Origin: Granulicatella elegans
GTDB lineage: Bacteria; Bacillota; Bacilli; Lactobacillales; Aerococcaceae
Direction of reading: 5' to 3'
DNA: 64,000 nt
Assembly (NCBI RefSeq): GCF_020735385.1
Contig: NZ_CP085953.1
Span: forward strand, 1,302,001 to 1,366,000
Positions 50,856-59,852 of this stretch are shown here, piece by piece. The first letter of the stretch is position 1; every line of letters begins with the position of its first letter. The notes below the pieces were generated by a model, which had not been told where the DNA came from, did not search any database, and saw only the letters and a program-made list of their open reading frames with translations. Both the position numbers and the translations under genes were made by a program.

Positions 50856-52159
50856 AATCATTAAAAATATTTCCAAAAATTTTAGCGACAACTTTTTTCA
50901 TTTTAAGTATGCTAGTTATCGGTATTCATATTTCGATTTATTTTATTTTTCCAAAAACTTATTTAGAAACGAAAAAACAGGAGCTAAGTATCAAAGCAGA
51001 CCAAATTTCATCCAATCTAAACTTTAAAGAAGAAAGTCAAATTATGGATTTTGTGAACTTGTATTCCAAAGGAAATGATATTACTTTGATGGCAGGAGAG
51101 GGGACTGCTTCAAATGAATTGGAGATTAGTCAAGGAATCCCAGCTGATTTTTCAAGTCATACAAATTCTTTAGTCATTGAAGAGCGACAAATTCAAACGA
51201 AAACGGGAGAAAATTTAAACTTACAATTTATAACAACGACTGATTTACAAAAAGAAGCTATTTCTTTAAGTTGGAAATTTTTACCATATACTTTGTTAGT
51301 ATCGTTCGTGATGTCATTGATGATAGCTTGGATTTATGCGAGAATTATAACGAAACAAGTTCAACAGATGAAAAAAAAGATGAGAAAAATGAAACAATTG
51401 GATCGTTATGCTTTGTTAGAAGTTCAGACGACTGATGAGATTGGTGAATTAAAATCACAAATTAATCAATTGTATATTAATTTATTACAAGTGATTGATG
51501 ATGTAGAAGAAAAGAATGAAACGATTCTTCAATTAGAAAAAATCAAATATGAATTTTTCCGTGGACGTTCGCATGATTTAAAAACCCCTTTAGCAAGTTT
51601 AAAAATTATTTTAGAAAATATGAAATATCATATTGGAAAATATAAAAATCGTGATTATTATATTGATGAATGTATTCAAATTGTCGATGGACTTACAGAA
51701 AAAGTAGTTGAATTATTAAGAGAATCTAAGGAAGCTCTAGGAGAAAAAGCAAAATGGATTTCTATAGAAGAAGAAATTCAAAAAGTGACTCAGGAACATC
51801 AGTGGATTGCAATGAAGAGAAATTTAACGATTCATAGTCATATTGTTTCAAAGCAATTATTAATCGGACAGGAAGCGTTTAAAATGGTTCTTTCCAATAT
51901 TTTTACGAATGCATATCAATATGCTAAAAAAGGTTCTGTCATTCGAATTGTTTCAGATGAAAATTGTTTCATGATTCAAAATGAAATAAATGATGCCATA
52001 GAAGAAATGAATGACCTATTAGAAGAAAATCAAAAGAAAACAGGAATTGGTTTATTAGTCGTTCAAAATTTACTAGAACATTACGGGTTTAGTTATCATC
52101 TAGAAAAGGGTGGAAAGCAAGTAACAGTTACAATAGAGTTTCCAAAAAATATGGAGTGA
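50852..52159 (+). CDS. vncS: Sensor histidine kinase (VncS-like)
   Basis: 435 residues. Two membrane helices (about 10-32 and 145-168) flank a short extracellular sensor, then come a HAMP-like linker, the phosphoacceptor helix with His in GRSHDLKTPLASLK, and the ATPase domain with NIFTNAYQYAKKG (N box) and KKTGIGLLVVQNL (G2 box). The phosphoacceptor motif HDLKTP, instead of HELRTP, is also seen in the VncS/VanS-like group. Start overlaps the vncR stop by 4 bases, so the pair is translated together. Confidence 0.88.
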   Translation: MKSLKIFPKILATTFFILSMLVIGIHISIYFIFPKTYLETKKQELSIKADQISSNLNFKEESQIMDFVNLYSKGNDITLMAGEGTASNELEISQGIPADFSSHTNSLVIEERQIQTKTGENLNLQFITTTDLQKEAISLSWKFLPYTLLVSFVMSLMIAWIYARIITKQVQQMKKKMRKMKQLDRYALLEVQTTDEIGELKSQINQLYINLLQVIDDVEEKNETILQLEKIKYEFFRGRSHDLKTPLASLKIILENMKYHIGKYKNRDYYIDECIQIVDGLTEKVVELLRESKEALGEKAKWISIEEEIQKVTQEHQWIAMKRNLTIHSHIVSKQLLIGQEAFKMVLSNIFTNAYQYAKKGSVIRIVSDENCFMIQNEINDAIEEMNDLLEENQKKTGIGLLVVQNLLEHYGFSYHLEKGGKQVTVTIEFPKNME

Positions 52160-52184
52160 AAGAAGAGGTACATTTCCAAATAGA

Positions 52185-52204
52185 AGGAAGTGTGCTTCTT
52201 TTTT
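52185..52204 (+). terminator. Weak terminator after vncS
   Basis: AGGAAG (52185-52190) pairs with CTTCTT (52195-52200, one G-T pair), followed by Ts. It is short but well placed. Confidence 0.5.
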
Positions 52205-52214
52205 ATGAGAATAG

Positions 52215-52243
52215 TTGCGTTTCCCTAAAAGAGTTAGTAAACT
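52215..52243 (+). promoter_or_regulatory. Promoter of dinG
   Basis: TTGCGT (52215-52220), 17 bases, TAAACT (52238-52243). No SOS box was seen near it. Confidence 0.6.
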
Positions 52244-52270
52244 AATTTTATGAGAAAAGTAGGTGAGAGA

Positions 52271-54898
52271 ATGAAAACGAGTTATGCAGTCGTGGATTTA
52301 GAAACAACGGGTCCTAAATTTGAAGAAGGTGGAAGAATTTTCCAATTTGGCTGTTCCATTATTGAACAGGGAGAAATTGTTACTCAAGTAGATTTGTATA
52401 TCAATCCAGAGACAACGATTCCTTACGATATTCAGCAATTAACAGGAGTCGACAAGAAAGAAGTGAAGCAAGCACCGTATTTTGATGAAATTGCCTCAAC
52501 TATTTTTCAATTATTAGAAGGAAAAACATTTGTAGCGCATAACATTGGTTTTGATTATTCCTACTTAGTAGAAAGTTTTAGAGAATTAGCAGGAATTGAA
52601 TGGAGTGCTCCCTGTGTAGATACTGTTCAATTAGCGCAAATTTGTTATCCGACGATTGAGAGTTATCGTCTGCAAGATTTAACGCAATTATTAGAGATTC
52701 CACATCAACAAATTCATTCAGCAGGAAGCGATGCGTATGCAACTGCTCAATTATTTTTAAACTGTTTAGAGGAATTAGAACAATTGCCTGTCCCTACTTT
52801 ACAGCAAATGTCATTATTTGCAGATAGTTTGATGGCTGAAACAGGGCAAGTGATTCGTGACTGTTGTCAAAATGTTTCATTAGCTTCAAAAGAATTTATT
52901 TTTATAGAGGGATTTGCATTGAATCCTATTGTTGAAAAAGAGGAAGTTGAGAGTCAGCCACAAAAATGGAATGCATTGGAACTTTATCATCAATTAGTAG
53001 AAAAACAGGTGATTGAGTATCAACCTTTACAAGTTCAATTAATCGAATTTATGTTAGAACGATTGAATTATGGACATTCGATTAGTTGGGTAGAAGCGGA
53101 ACCTGGACTTGGAAAAACGTTAGCTTATTTATTAGTGTCTTTACAAGTACAGTCACAAAATCATCCAATATGGATTGCAACTTCGACGATTTTACTACAA
53201 CAACAAATATTAGAGCAGGAAATAAAACCATTGGAAGAAGGGTTAGGAATCTCACTTTCAATCTCAACAGTTAAAGGACAAGAGCATTATCTTTCATTGT
53301 CTGGATTTAGAGAAGTGTTAGAAAAATATGAGCAATATCAAAATCAGAAAAGTGCTTTAACAGTCATTGGATTATTAAAATGGCTAGCACATACAACTTC
53401 AGGAGATTTATCCGAATGTAATTCTTTATTTTACCATCGTGAAATATGGAAGAAAATTACTAGAAAAGAAAGACAGTTTTCTAAAATGGATTTCTATCGT
53501 AGAGCGATACGACATGCGAGAAATGCTAAACTTGTGATTACAAACCAAGCGTTTTTAGTCCAATATTTAAAACAAGTTCCTCAAAGAGACCATTTTGATA
53601 AACCAATTGTGATAATGGATGAAGTACAACAATTGGAGCATGTTTTAGAAAGCCAAGAACAAAAATTATTAGAATTTGATGCATTATGGCAAATACAAAT
53701 GGAGTGGAACGAATATCATTTAGAAAGTTATTTAGAAATGTCGAGTTCTCAAGAACATCAATCCAGACAAATTAATCGTCGATTACTTGAGATTTGTGAC
53801 TTATATGAAGAATGGATGCAAATGATTCGAAAAGAAAGTTATCCTACTTCAGTGATATTGCTATCTGCAGAAGAATGGGAGAAGAGTATTCATCATCAAA
53901 CATTAGCAGCGGTAAAATCAGCCTGTATTGATTTATTAAAACTAATATTTGATTTTAAAGGCAATGATGAACTGGTTCAAAAAACTCATGCTTGTTTACA
54001 AAAAAATGTTCAAGAAATGGTTCTCTTATTAAAACAAGAAGAGGGATATGTAGCAGTTTCATATGTATTGAAAAAAGGGCAATATAGTTTACAGCTAGAA
54101 AGTATGAAATCTGCATTAAAAATGTGGAGAGACATTCAACCCTATATTCATCAGTATATTGGGATTTCTGCAACCATTCCAATCTTCACGCCACTATTTC
54201 ATTCAATTGTAAAATCAGAAGAGGGATTATTTTTACCAAAAACATATCAAAATTTTGAACACACTGTATTGATACCTACGGATTTACCGACTCCTTCTAT
54301 CATTGTGACACCTGAAAGAGTGGATTTATTAGCGAAACAATTACTAGAAATTTATCAAAGAAAACAAGGAAGATGTCTAGTATTAGTTCATTCAATTGAA
54401 ATGTTAGAGGAATTGGAACAAGTGTTATTAGAACATCCAGAAATTCCTTTATTAGTCCAACGAACCAATCAGTCTAGTAGAAAAGTTCAGCGGAAATTTC
54501 AACAACAAGAATCTGTCTTATTATTAGGCGTGTATAGTTTTTGGGAAGGCTTTGATAGCGGAGATGTTTCGATTGATCAATTAATCATTCCAAAACTTCC
54601 GTTTCCAAATCCTACGCAATTAGAACAAAGAGTCATTGCTGAGGAAATGAAATTACAAAATCGTCATTATTTCCAAGATTATGCTTTGGAAAAAATGTTG
54701 CAACAATTTTATCAAGGATTAGGAAGAATGAATCGTCCGCATCAAGAAAAGGCAGAAATATGGATTTTAGATACACGTTCTATCAATTCTCCATATGCGA
54801 ATCGAGTGATGCAATGTATTCCAAATCGAGCAAAGGTTTATGCTCAAACTTTTAGAAAATTAATTCATAAAACAATCAAAGAAAATGGCAGTCTATAA
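52271..54898 (+). CDS. dinG: DinG-like helicase fused to a DnaQ-type 3'-5' exonuclease
   Basis: About 875 residues. The N-terminal DEDDh exonuclease domain (1-170) has VVDLETTG (D and E), HNIGFDYSYL and the final HSAGSDAYAT. The C-terminal XPD/DinG superfamily-2 helicase has Walker A EPGLGKTLAYLL, MDEVQQLEH in the DEAH position and GLGRMNRPHQEKAE in motif VI. The exonuclease-helicase fusion is standard for Firmicute DinG; in Staphylococcus aureus the protein acts mainly as a nuclease. No iron-sulfur cysteine cluster is obvious. ATG 52271 follows TAGGTGAGAG and is preferred to an open frame 7 codons longer. Confidence 0.93.
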   Translation: MKTSYAVVDLETTGPKFEEGGRIFQFGCSIIEQGEIVTQVDLYINPETTIPYDIQQLTGVDKKEVKQAPYFDEIASTIFQLLEGKTFVAHNIGFDYSYLVESFRELAGIEWSAPCVDTVQLAQICYPTIESYRLQDLTQLLEIPHQQIHSAGSDAYATAQLFLNCLEELEQLPVPTLQQMSLFADSLMAETGQVIRDCCQNVSLASKEFIFIEGFALNPIVEKEEVESQPQKWNALELYHQLVEKQVIEYQPLQVQLIEFMLERLNYGHSISWVEAEPGLGKTLAYLLVSLQVQSQNHPIWIATSTILLQQQILEQEIKPLEEGLGISLSISTVKGQEHYLSLSGFREVLEKYEQYQNQKSALTVIGLLKWLAHTTSGDLSECNSLFYHREIWKKITRKERQFSKMDFYRRAIRHARNAKLVITNQAFLVQYLKQVPQRDHFDKPIVIMDEVQQLEHVLESQEQKLLEFDALWQIQMEWNEYHLESYLEMSSSQEHQSRQINRRLLEICDLYEEWMQMIRKESYPTSVILLSAEEWEKSIHHQTLAAVKSACIDLLKLIFDFKGNDELVQKTHACLQKNVQEMVLLLKQEEGYVAVSYVLKKGQYSLQLESMKSALKMWRDIQPYIHQYIGISATIPIFTPLFHSIVKSEEGLFLPKTYQNFEHTVLIPTDLPTPSIIVTPERVDLLAKQLLEIYQRKQGRCLVLVHSIEMLEELEQVLLEHPEIPLLVQRTNQSSRKVQRKFQQQESVLLLGVYSFWEGFDSGDVSIDQLIIPKLPFPNPTQLEQRVIAEEMKLQNRHYFQDYALEKMLQQFYQGLGRMNRPHQEKAEIWILDTRSINSPYANRVMQCIPNRAKVYAQTFRKLIHKTIKENGSL

Positions 54899-54912
54899 TG
54901 CTGTCGTTTTTT
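54887..54912 (+). terminator. Terminator of dinG
   Basis: GGCAG (54887-54891) pairs with CTGTC (54901-54905), followed by GTTTTTT. The stem overlaps the dinG stop codon. Confidence 0.75.
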
Positions 54913-54971
54913 GTATTCAAGTAATTTTTGAGAAATCCAATGAAAAAAGTTTAAAAATGAACAATATTTAG

Positions 54972-55025
54972 TTTAAAATCTTGTAAATAAGAGTATAATA
55001 GGAAGAAATTAGTGTATCGTTTTCA
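54972..55025 (+). promoter_or_regulatory. glgA promoter with cre (CcpA) site
   Basis: TTTAAA (54972-54977) and TATAAT (54994-54999) form the promoter. On the reverse strand of 55012-55025 lies TGAAAACGATACAC, matching TGWAANCGNTNNCA at 12 of 14. It sits just after the expected transcription start, where CcpA would act as a roadblock. Confidence 0.6.
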
Positions 55026-55071
55026 CACTGATTAGAAGCAAGTTCCTATTACAATTATAAGGAGAATGAGG

Positions 55072-56490
55072 ATGAAAATATTATTTATTGCTGCAGAAGC
55101 ATCCCCTTTTGTAAAAATTGGTGGACTGGGAGATGTGATTGGTTCGCTTCCAAAAGCATTACAAGCTGAAGGAGTAGAAGCTAGAGTGGTGTTACCTTTA
55201 TATTCTAGTATCAATCGTGAAAAATTTCCTTTAGAATATAAAAAATATATTTTTGTACAGTACGGTTGGAGACATGCCTATTGTGGTATTTTTGAATGTC
55301 AAATTGATGGAATTACTTATTATTTCATTGATAATGAACAATATTTTAATCGCTCATCCGTATATGGACAAGATGATGATGGTGAACGTTTTGCATTCTT
55401 TTCTAAAGCTGCTTTAGAAATTTTACCACATATTGATTACCAACCAGATATCATTAATGCAAATGATTGGCATACAGCACTATCGATTATTTATTTAGAT
55501 GATTTCAAATCAAGAGGTTTGGAATTTTATCAAAACATAAAATCAGTCATTTCCATTCATAATATCGAGTTTCAAGGGAAATTCAATCCATACGAGATGG
55601 GCAATTTATTTGGATTAGATAATAAATATTTTGACGCTCTAATTTATAACGGTGATTTGAATTTATTAAAAGGAGCCATTCAATTAGCGAACCGTGTGAA
55701 TACAGTGAGTCAAACATATGCAAAAGAAATTTTAAATCCATATTTTTCATATGGTTTAGATAAAATTTTGCAAGTGGAACAAGGAAAATTAGTGGGAATC
55801 GTGAATGGACTAGACACGAATGTATTTAATCCAGAAACAGATTCACACCTTGAAAAAAATTATTCATTATCAACTATATCTGACAAAGTAGAAAATAAAT
55901 TAGCCTTTCAAAGACAAATGGCCTTAGAAGAAAATCCTCACAAGATGATGGTAGGAATGGTTACGAGATTAACCCATCAAAAAGGAATTGATTTAGTATT
56001 AGATGTAGCTGACCAATTGTTAGACTTAGGAATTCAATTAGTGATTTTAGGAACAGGTGATGCACACTATGAATCAGCCTTACGTTCCTTAGAATATCGC
56101 AGACATGATGCTGTTAGAAGTTTAATCATGTTCTCAAGTGAAATGTCTTCAAAAGTATATGCTTCGTGTGATGCATTTTTAATGCCTTCTAAAACTGAAC
56201 CATGTGGGTTATCACAATTAATCTCGATGCGTTATGGAACGGTTCCAATTGTTCATCGTGTAGGTGGATTGTATGATACAGTTCAACCATTTGATGGAGT
56301 TTATGGTACTGGATTTACTTTTGAAAGCTTTAATTCAGGAGATTTATTAGATGCAGTAAGACGTACAAAAGAGGTCTACGATTATCAAAAAGAAAATTGG
56401 GCTTCTATTGTATCTCAAGCAATGAGTAAAGATGTTAGTTGGAATCAATCAGCTAAGCAATATGTTTCGTTATATCAATCAATTTTATAA
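55072..56490 (+). CDS. glgA: Glycogen synthase (ADP-glucose, GT5)
   Basis: 472 residues. It extends glycogen alpha-1,4 chains from ADP-glucose. The start MKILFIAAEASPFVKIGGLGDV contains the KxGGL donor-binding motif. The C-terminal half has TRLTHQKGIDLV and the acidic SKTEPCGLSQLISMRYG motif. ATG 55066 abuts the AAGGAGA site, so ATG 55072 is the likely start. It forms a unit with glgP (20-base gap). In many Firmicutes the order is glgB-C-D-A-P in one operon; here A and P precede, and B and C are about 3 kb further on. Confidence 0.96.
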   Translation: MKILFIAAEASPFVKIGGLGDVIGSLPKALQAEGVEARVVLPLYSSINREKFPLEYKKYIFVQYGWRHAYCGIFECQIDGITYYFIDNEQYFNRSSVYGQDDDGERFAFFSKAALEILPHIDYQPDIINANDWHTALSIIYLDDFKSRGLEFYQNIKSVISIHNIEFQGKFNPYEMGNLFGLDNKYFDALIYNGDLNLLKGAIQLANRVNTVSQTYAKEILNPYFSYGLDKILQVEQGKLVGIVNGLDTNVFNPETDSHLEKNYSLSTISDKVENKLAFQRQMALEENPHKMMVGMVTRLTHQKGIDLVLDVADQLLDLGIQLVILGTGDAHYESALRSLEYRRHDAVRSLIMFSSEMSSKVYASCDAFLMPSKTEPCGLSQLISMRYGTVPIVHRVGGLYDTVQPFDGVYGTGFTFESFNSGDLLDAVRRTKEVYDYQKENWASIVSQAMSKDVSWNQSAKQYVSLYQSIL

Positions 56491-56510
56491 AAGGATAAAG
56501 GTGATTTATT

Positions 56511-58904
56511 GTGAATTCATTAAATTTTCAAAAACGTATGGAACAAACATTACAAATTCAATTTGGCGTAACGATTGATTATGCTAGTAAACGTCAAGTT
56601 TACGAAGCGATGATGAGAAGTGTTCGTGAGATTTTATCTCAAAAGAAATTCGGATATGAACAAGAATTAAAAAAACGTAGAGTGAAACGTGCATATTACA
56701 TGTCGATGGAATTTTTAGTTGGAAGAACGTTAAGAAATAATTTATTTAACTTAGGAATTGAAAAAGAAATTGAATCTTATTTGAACCAATATCACATTTC
56801 TTTAGATGAAATTTATCAAATTGAACCTGATCCAGGTCTTGGAAATGGTGGTTTAGGTCGTCTAGCTTCTTGTTATTTAGATGCATTAACAAGTCAAGAT
56901 TACTCAGTAACAGGATTTTCTATTCTTTATGAATATGGGATTTTTAAACAAGTGATTAATAATGGTTGGCAACAAGAGTTTCCAGATCACTGGTTAGATT
57001 TAGGGAAATATGGCTTAGTTTATCGTAGTGATGAAGAAGTAGAAGTTCGTTTCTATGGAAATATTAAAGAAGAAATGACACCAGAAGGATTCCGTGTGAC
57101 TCATGAAGATTATACAGCTATTCAAGCAGAACCATATGATTTATTAATTTCAGGCTATGATACAGATACAGTTAATACATTGCGTTTGTGGGAAGCAAAA
57201 GCTAAAACTGGATTTAATATGAAATTATTTGAACGTGGAGAATATTCTCGTTCTTCAGAAGCAGAAGCAATTGCATCTTCTATTTCTAAATTATTATATC
57301 CAGCAGATAGCACAAGAGAAGGAAAAGAATTACGTATTAAACAACAATATTTCTTTATTAGTGCATCTCTACAACAATTATTGAAAAAACATTATCATGA
57401 ATATGGAACTTTAGAGAATTTCCATGAATATGCAGCACTTCATATTAATGATACTCACCCTGCGATGGCAGTAGCTGAATTTATGAGATTATTAATTGAT
57501 GAATATCATTATTCTTGGGAAAAATCATGGGATATCACTACGAAAACATTTGCGTATACAAATCATACGATTATGTCTGAAGCATTAGAAAAATGGGCAG
57601 TGGACTTATTCCAACCAATTCTTCCAAGAATTTATTCTATTATAGAAGAAATTAATCGTCGCTTCTGTCAATGGGTGATTGATATGGGGTATGAAATGAC
57701 ATTACCAGAAACAGCGATTATTTATGATGGTATGATTAAGATGGCGAACTTATCCATTGTGGGTAGTCATTATGTCAATGGTGTATCAAAATTGCATAGT
57801 GATATTTTAGTGGACTCTACTTTCCGTGCATTTTATTCTTTATATCCGGATAAATTTGGTAATGTGACAAATGGTATTGCACATAGAAGATGGTTAGGAC
57901 AAGCTAATCCTGAGTTAACGAATTATTTAGAATCTTTAATTGGAATTGATTTTGTCAAAGATTTATCGAAAATTTCTAAATTATTAGAGTATCAAGATGA
58001 TGAGAAAGTTTTACATGCATTAAAAAATATTAAACATCAGAAGAAACAACAATTAGCAGCTTATATTCAAGATACATTAGGAATTACGGTAAATCCAAAT
58101 TCTATTTTTGATGTACAAGTGAAGAGACTTCATGAATATAAACGTCAATTATTAAATGCTTTGCATATTGTTTATTTATATCAAGCAATTAAATATCAAG
58201 GATTAAGACCAACACCAAGAACATTTATTTTTGCTGCAAAAGCTTCATCTGGATATGATATGGCGAAAAATATTATTAAATTTATTCATTCAATCTCGCA
58301 ATTAATTGAAAGTGATGAATTAGTGAGAGAATATATTAAAGTAGTTTTCATTCCAGATTATAAAGTAAGTCTTGCAGAAATTATTTTACCTGCAGCGGAT
58401 GTCAGTGAACAAATTTCTCAAGCGGGTAAAGAGGCAAGTGGTACTGGGAATATGAAATTGATGTTAAATGGAGCCATTACATTAGGAACATTAGATGGTG
58501 CCAATGTTGAAATTCTTGAAGCGGTGGGAGAAGACAATATTGTAATTTTCGGATTAGAAACAGAAGAAGTGAATCAATTAGTAGAAGAAGGATACAAACC
58601 TTGGGAATGGTATAATCGTTCTGAAAGAGTGAAACAAACACTTGATTTCATTCGTACGATGACGGTTGGTGGTATGAACTTTAATTTCTTAGTAGATTAT
58701 TTATTGAATCATGATCCATTTATGTGTTTAGCTGATTTTGAATCTTATATTCTTGCGCAACAACAAATTGAAGCTGCATATAATAATGAAAAACAATGGC
58801 AAAAAATGAGTTTAGTAAATACTGCAAAAGCGGGTATTTTCTCAGCGGATCGTTCTGTTAAGGAATATGCGGACAGAATTTGGCATATTACCCAAGTGAA
58901 ATAA
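56511..58904 (+). CDS. glgP: Glycogen/maltodextrin phosphorylase (GT35)
   Basis: 797 residues. It releases glucose-1-phosphate from glycogen ends. The PLP-binding lysine is in EASGTGNMKLMLNGA. The N-terminal VGRTLRNNLFNLG and GLGNGGLGRLASCYLDAL segments are hallmarks. GTG 56511 is the start, after AAAGGTGATT. It is coupled with glgA, a synthase-phosphorylase pair that allows both storage and use. Downstream is the structured element B. Confidence 0.97.
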   Translation: MNSLNFQKRMEQTLQIQFGVTIDYASKRQVYEAMMRSVREILSQKKFGYEQELKKRRVKRAYYMSMEFLVGRTLRNNLFNLGIEKEIESYLNQYHISLDEIYQIEPDPGLGNGGLGRLASCYLDALTSQDYSVTGFSILYEYGIFKQVINNGWQQEFPDHWLDLGKYGLVYRSDEEVEVRFYGNIKEEMTPEGFRVTHEDYTAIQAEPYDLLISGYDTDTVNTLRLWEAKAKTGFNMKLFERGEYSRSSEAEAIASSISKLLYPADSTREGKELRIKQQYFFISASLQQLLKKHYHEYGTLENFHEYAALHINDTHPAMAVAEFMRLLIDEYHYSWEKSWDITTKTFAYTNHTIMSEALEKWAVDLFQPILPRIYSIIEEINRRFCQWVIDMGYEMTLPETAIIYDGMIKMANLSIVGSHYVNGVSKLHSDILVDSTFRAFYSLYPDKFGNVTNGIAHRRWLGQANPELTNYLESLIGIDFVKDLSKISKLLEYQDDEKVLHALKNIKHQKKQQLAAYIQDTLGITVNPNSIFDVQVKRLHEYKRQLLNALHIVYLYQAIKYQGLRPTPRTFIFAAKASSGYDMAKNIIKFIHSISQLIESDELVREYIKVVFIPDYKVSLAEIILPAADVSEQISQAGKEASGTGNMKLMLNGAITLGTLDGANVEILEAVGEDNIVIFGLETEEVNQLVEEGYKPWEWYNRSERVKQTLDFIRTMTVGGMNFNFLVDYLLNHDPFMCLADFESYILAQQQIEAAYNNEKQWQKMSLVNTAKAGIFSADRSVKEYADRIWHITQVK

Positions 58905-58910
58905 TAGAAA

Positions 58911-59026
58911 TTGACTTTTCTGAAGTAGCGAAGGACGGTGGCGACTTCGCAAAAGCGAATCTCATGTCTAATGTTACTGCGAAAAGTTATTTTAATATGG
59001 GAGGCTAGGCAAAAAGTCTCTTTTTA
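58911..59026 (+). ncRNA. Structured intergenic element B (relative of element A at 27.8 kb)
   Basis: GACTTTT (58913-58919) can pair with AAAAGTC (59012-59018), closing a domain of about 106 bases that ends in TCTTTTT. Inside, GAAGT (58922-58926) pairs with ACTTC (58944-58948) around GGACGG, then TTCGC/GCGAA forms a hairpin, then GAATCTCATG (58957-58966). The motif order equals element A. Whether it is a small RNA or a cis element for the DUF554 gene is open. Confidence 0.4.
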
Positions 59027-59028
59027 TA

Positions 59029-59075
59029 AAACTAAAGAATCTATTATAGATTTTCTAGTTTAATAGCGGTATACT
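59029..59075 (+). promoter_or_regulatory. Hairpin and -10 element before the DUF554 gene
   Basis: A near-perfect 14-bp hairpin with a TTA loop spans 59029-59061. TATACT follows at 59070-59075, 32 bases before the start codon. No T-run follows the hairpin, so it is not an ordinary terminator; it overlaps where the -35 would be. Confidence 0.4.
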
Positions 59076-59107
59076 TGTAGCAGTATTTCTAGAAGGAGCT
59101 AGAGTAA

Positions 59108-59800
59108 ATGGGTGTAATCATAAATGTTATAGCGATTGTGATTGGTACAATCATTGGATTATTCTTAAAACGAGGAATGTCTGAAAAGATGTCTTCTCAT
59201 ATTATGCAAGGTCTTGCATTAATCACGTTTATCATTGGAATAAAAGGAGCTTTAGTAGATCAAGATATGATTTTGTTAATTGTTTCGATTTCACTAGGAG
59301 GATATCTTGGAGAAATGATGCAATTAGAAGAGAATATTCGAAAATTTGCAGAGTGGGTTCAAGATAAACTATCAAAAGAGGGGGCTCAAAATCAATTGGC
59401 AGAAGGTTTTGTGTCAGCTGTATTAATCTTTTGTGTTGGAGCGATGGCGGTAATGGGGTCTCTTGAAGCAGGATTGAGAAATAATCACGGTATTTTAATA
59501 ACGAAAGCTTTAATTGATGGATTTGCTTCTATTATACTAACAACTACAAAAGGAGCAGGAGTGATGTTATCCGCATTAGCCATTCTTTTGTATGAAGGGG
59601 GAATGATGGTTCTCGCTCAATTTGTAGCACCTTATTTAAGTGAATCGATTGTCTATGCAATGTCTGCAGTGGGTTCTTTATTGCTCGTAGCATTGGGATT
59701 AAATTTATTAGAATTAACAAAAATAAAAGTCATGAACTTTTTACCTGCAATGTTTTTACCGATTCTGTTAATTCCATTATTTAGTCTCATTCGTGGATAA
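59108..59800 (+). CDS. DUF554 family membrane protein
   Basis: 230 residues with about seven membrane segments. The start GVIINVIAIVIGTIIGLFLKRG and the GAMAVMGSLEAGL segment are typical of the DUF554 (YdfK/YqgA) family. Function is not established; some relatives are described as putative transporters. Start ATG 59108 follows AGAAGGAG. It is a single-gene unit between glgP and the convergent amylase gene, with no visible link to glycogen metabolism. Confidence 0.88.
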   Translation: MGVIINVIAIVIGTIIGLFLKRGMSEKMSSHIMQGLALITFIIGIKGALVDQDMILLIVSISLGGYLGEMMQLEENIRKFAEWVQDKLSKEGAQNQLAEGFVSAVLIFCVGAMAVMGSLEAGLRNNHGILITKALIDGFASIILTTTKGAGVMLSALAILLYEGGMMVLAQFVAPYLSESIVYAMSAVGSLLLVALGLNLLELTKIKVMNFLPAMFLPILLIPLFSLIRG

Positions 59801-59810
59801 GATAAAAATA

Positions 59811-59846
59811 AGAGAGTGAATAGGATTTCTATTCACTCTCTTTTGT
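59811..59846. terminator. Bidirectional terminator between DUF554 and amylase genes
   Basis: AGAGAGTGAATAG (59811-59823) pairs perfectly with CTATTCACTCTCT (59829-59841). T-rich tails follow on both strands. Confidence 0.9.
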
Positions 59847-59852
59847 ATGAAA

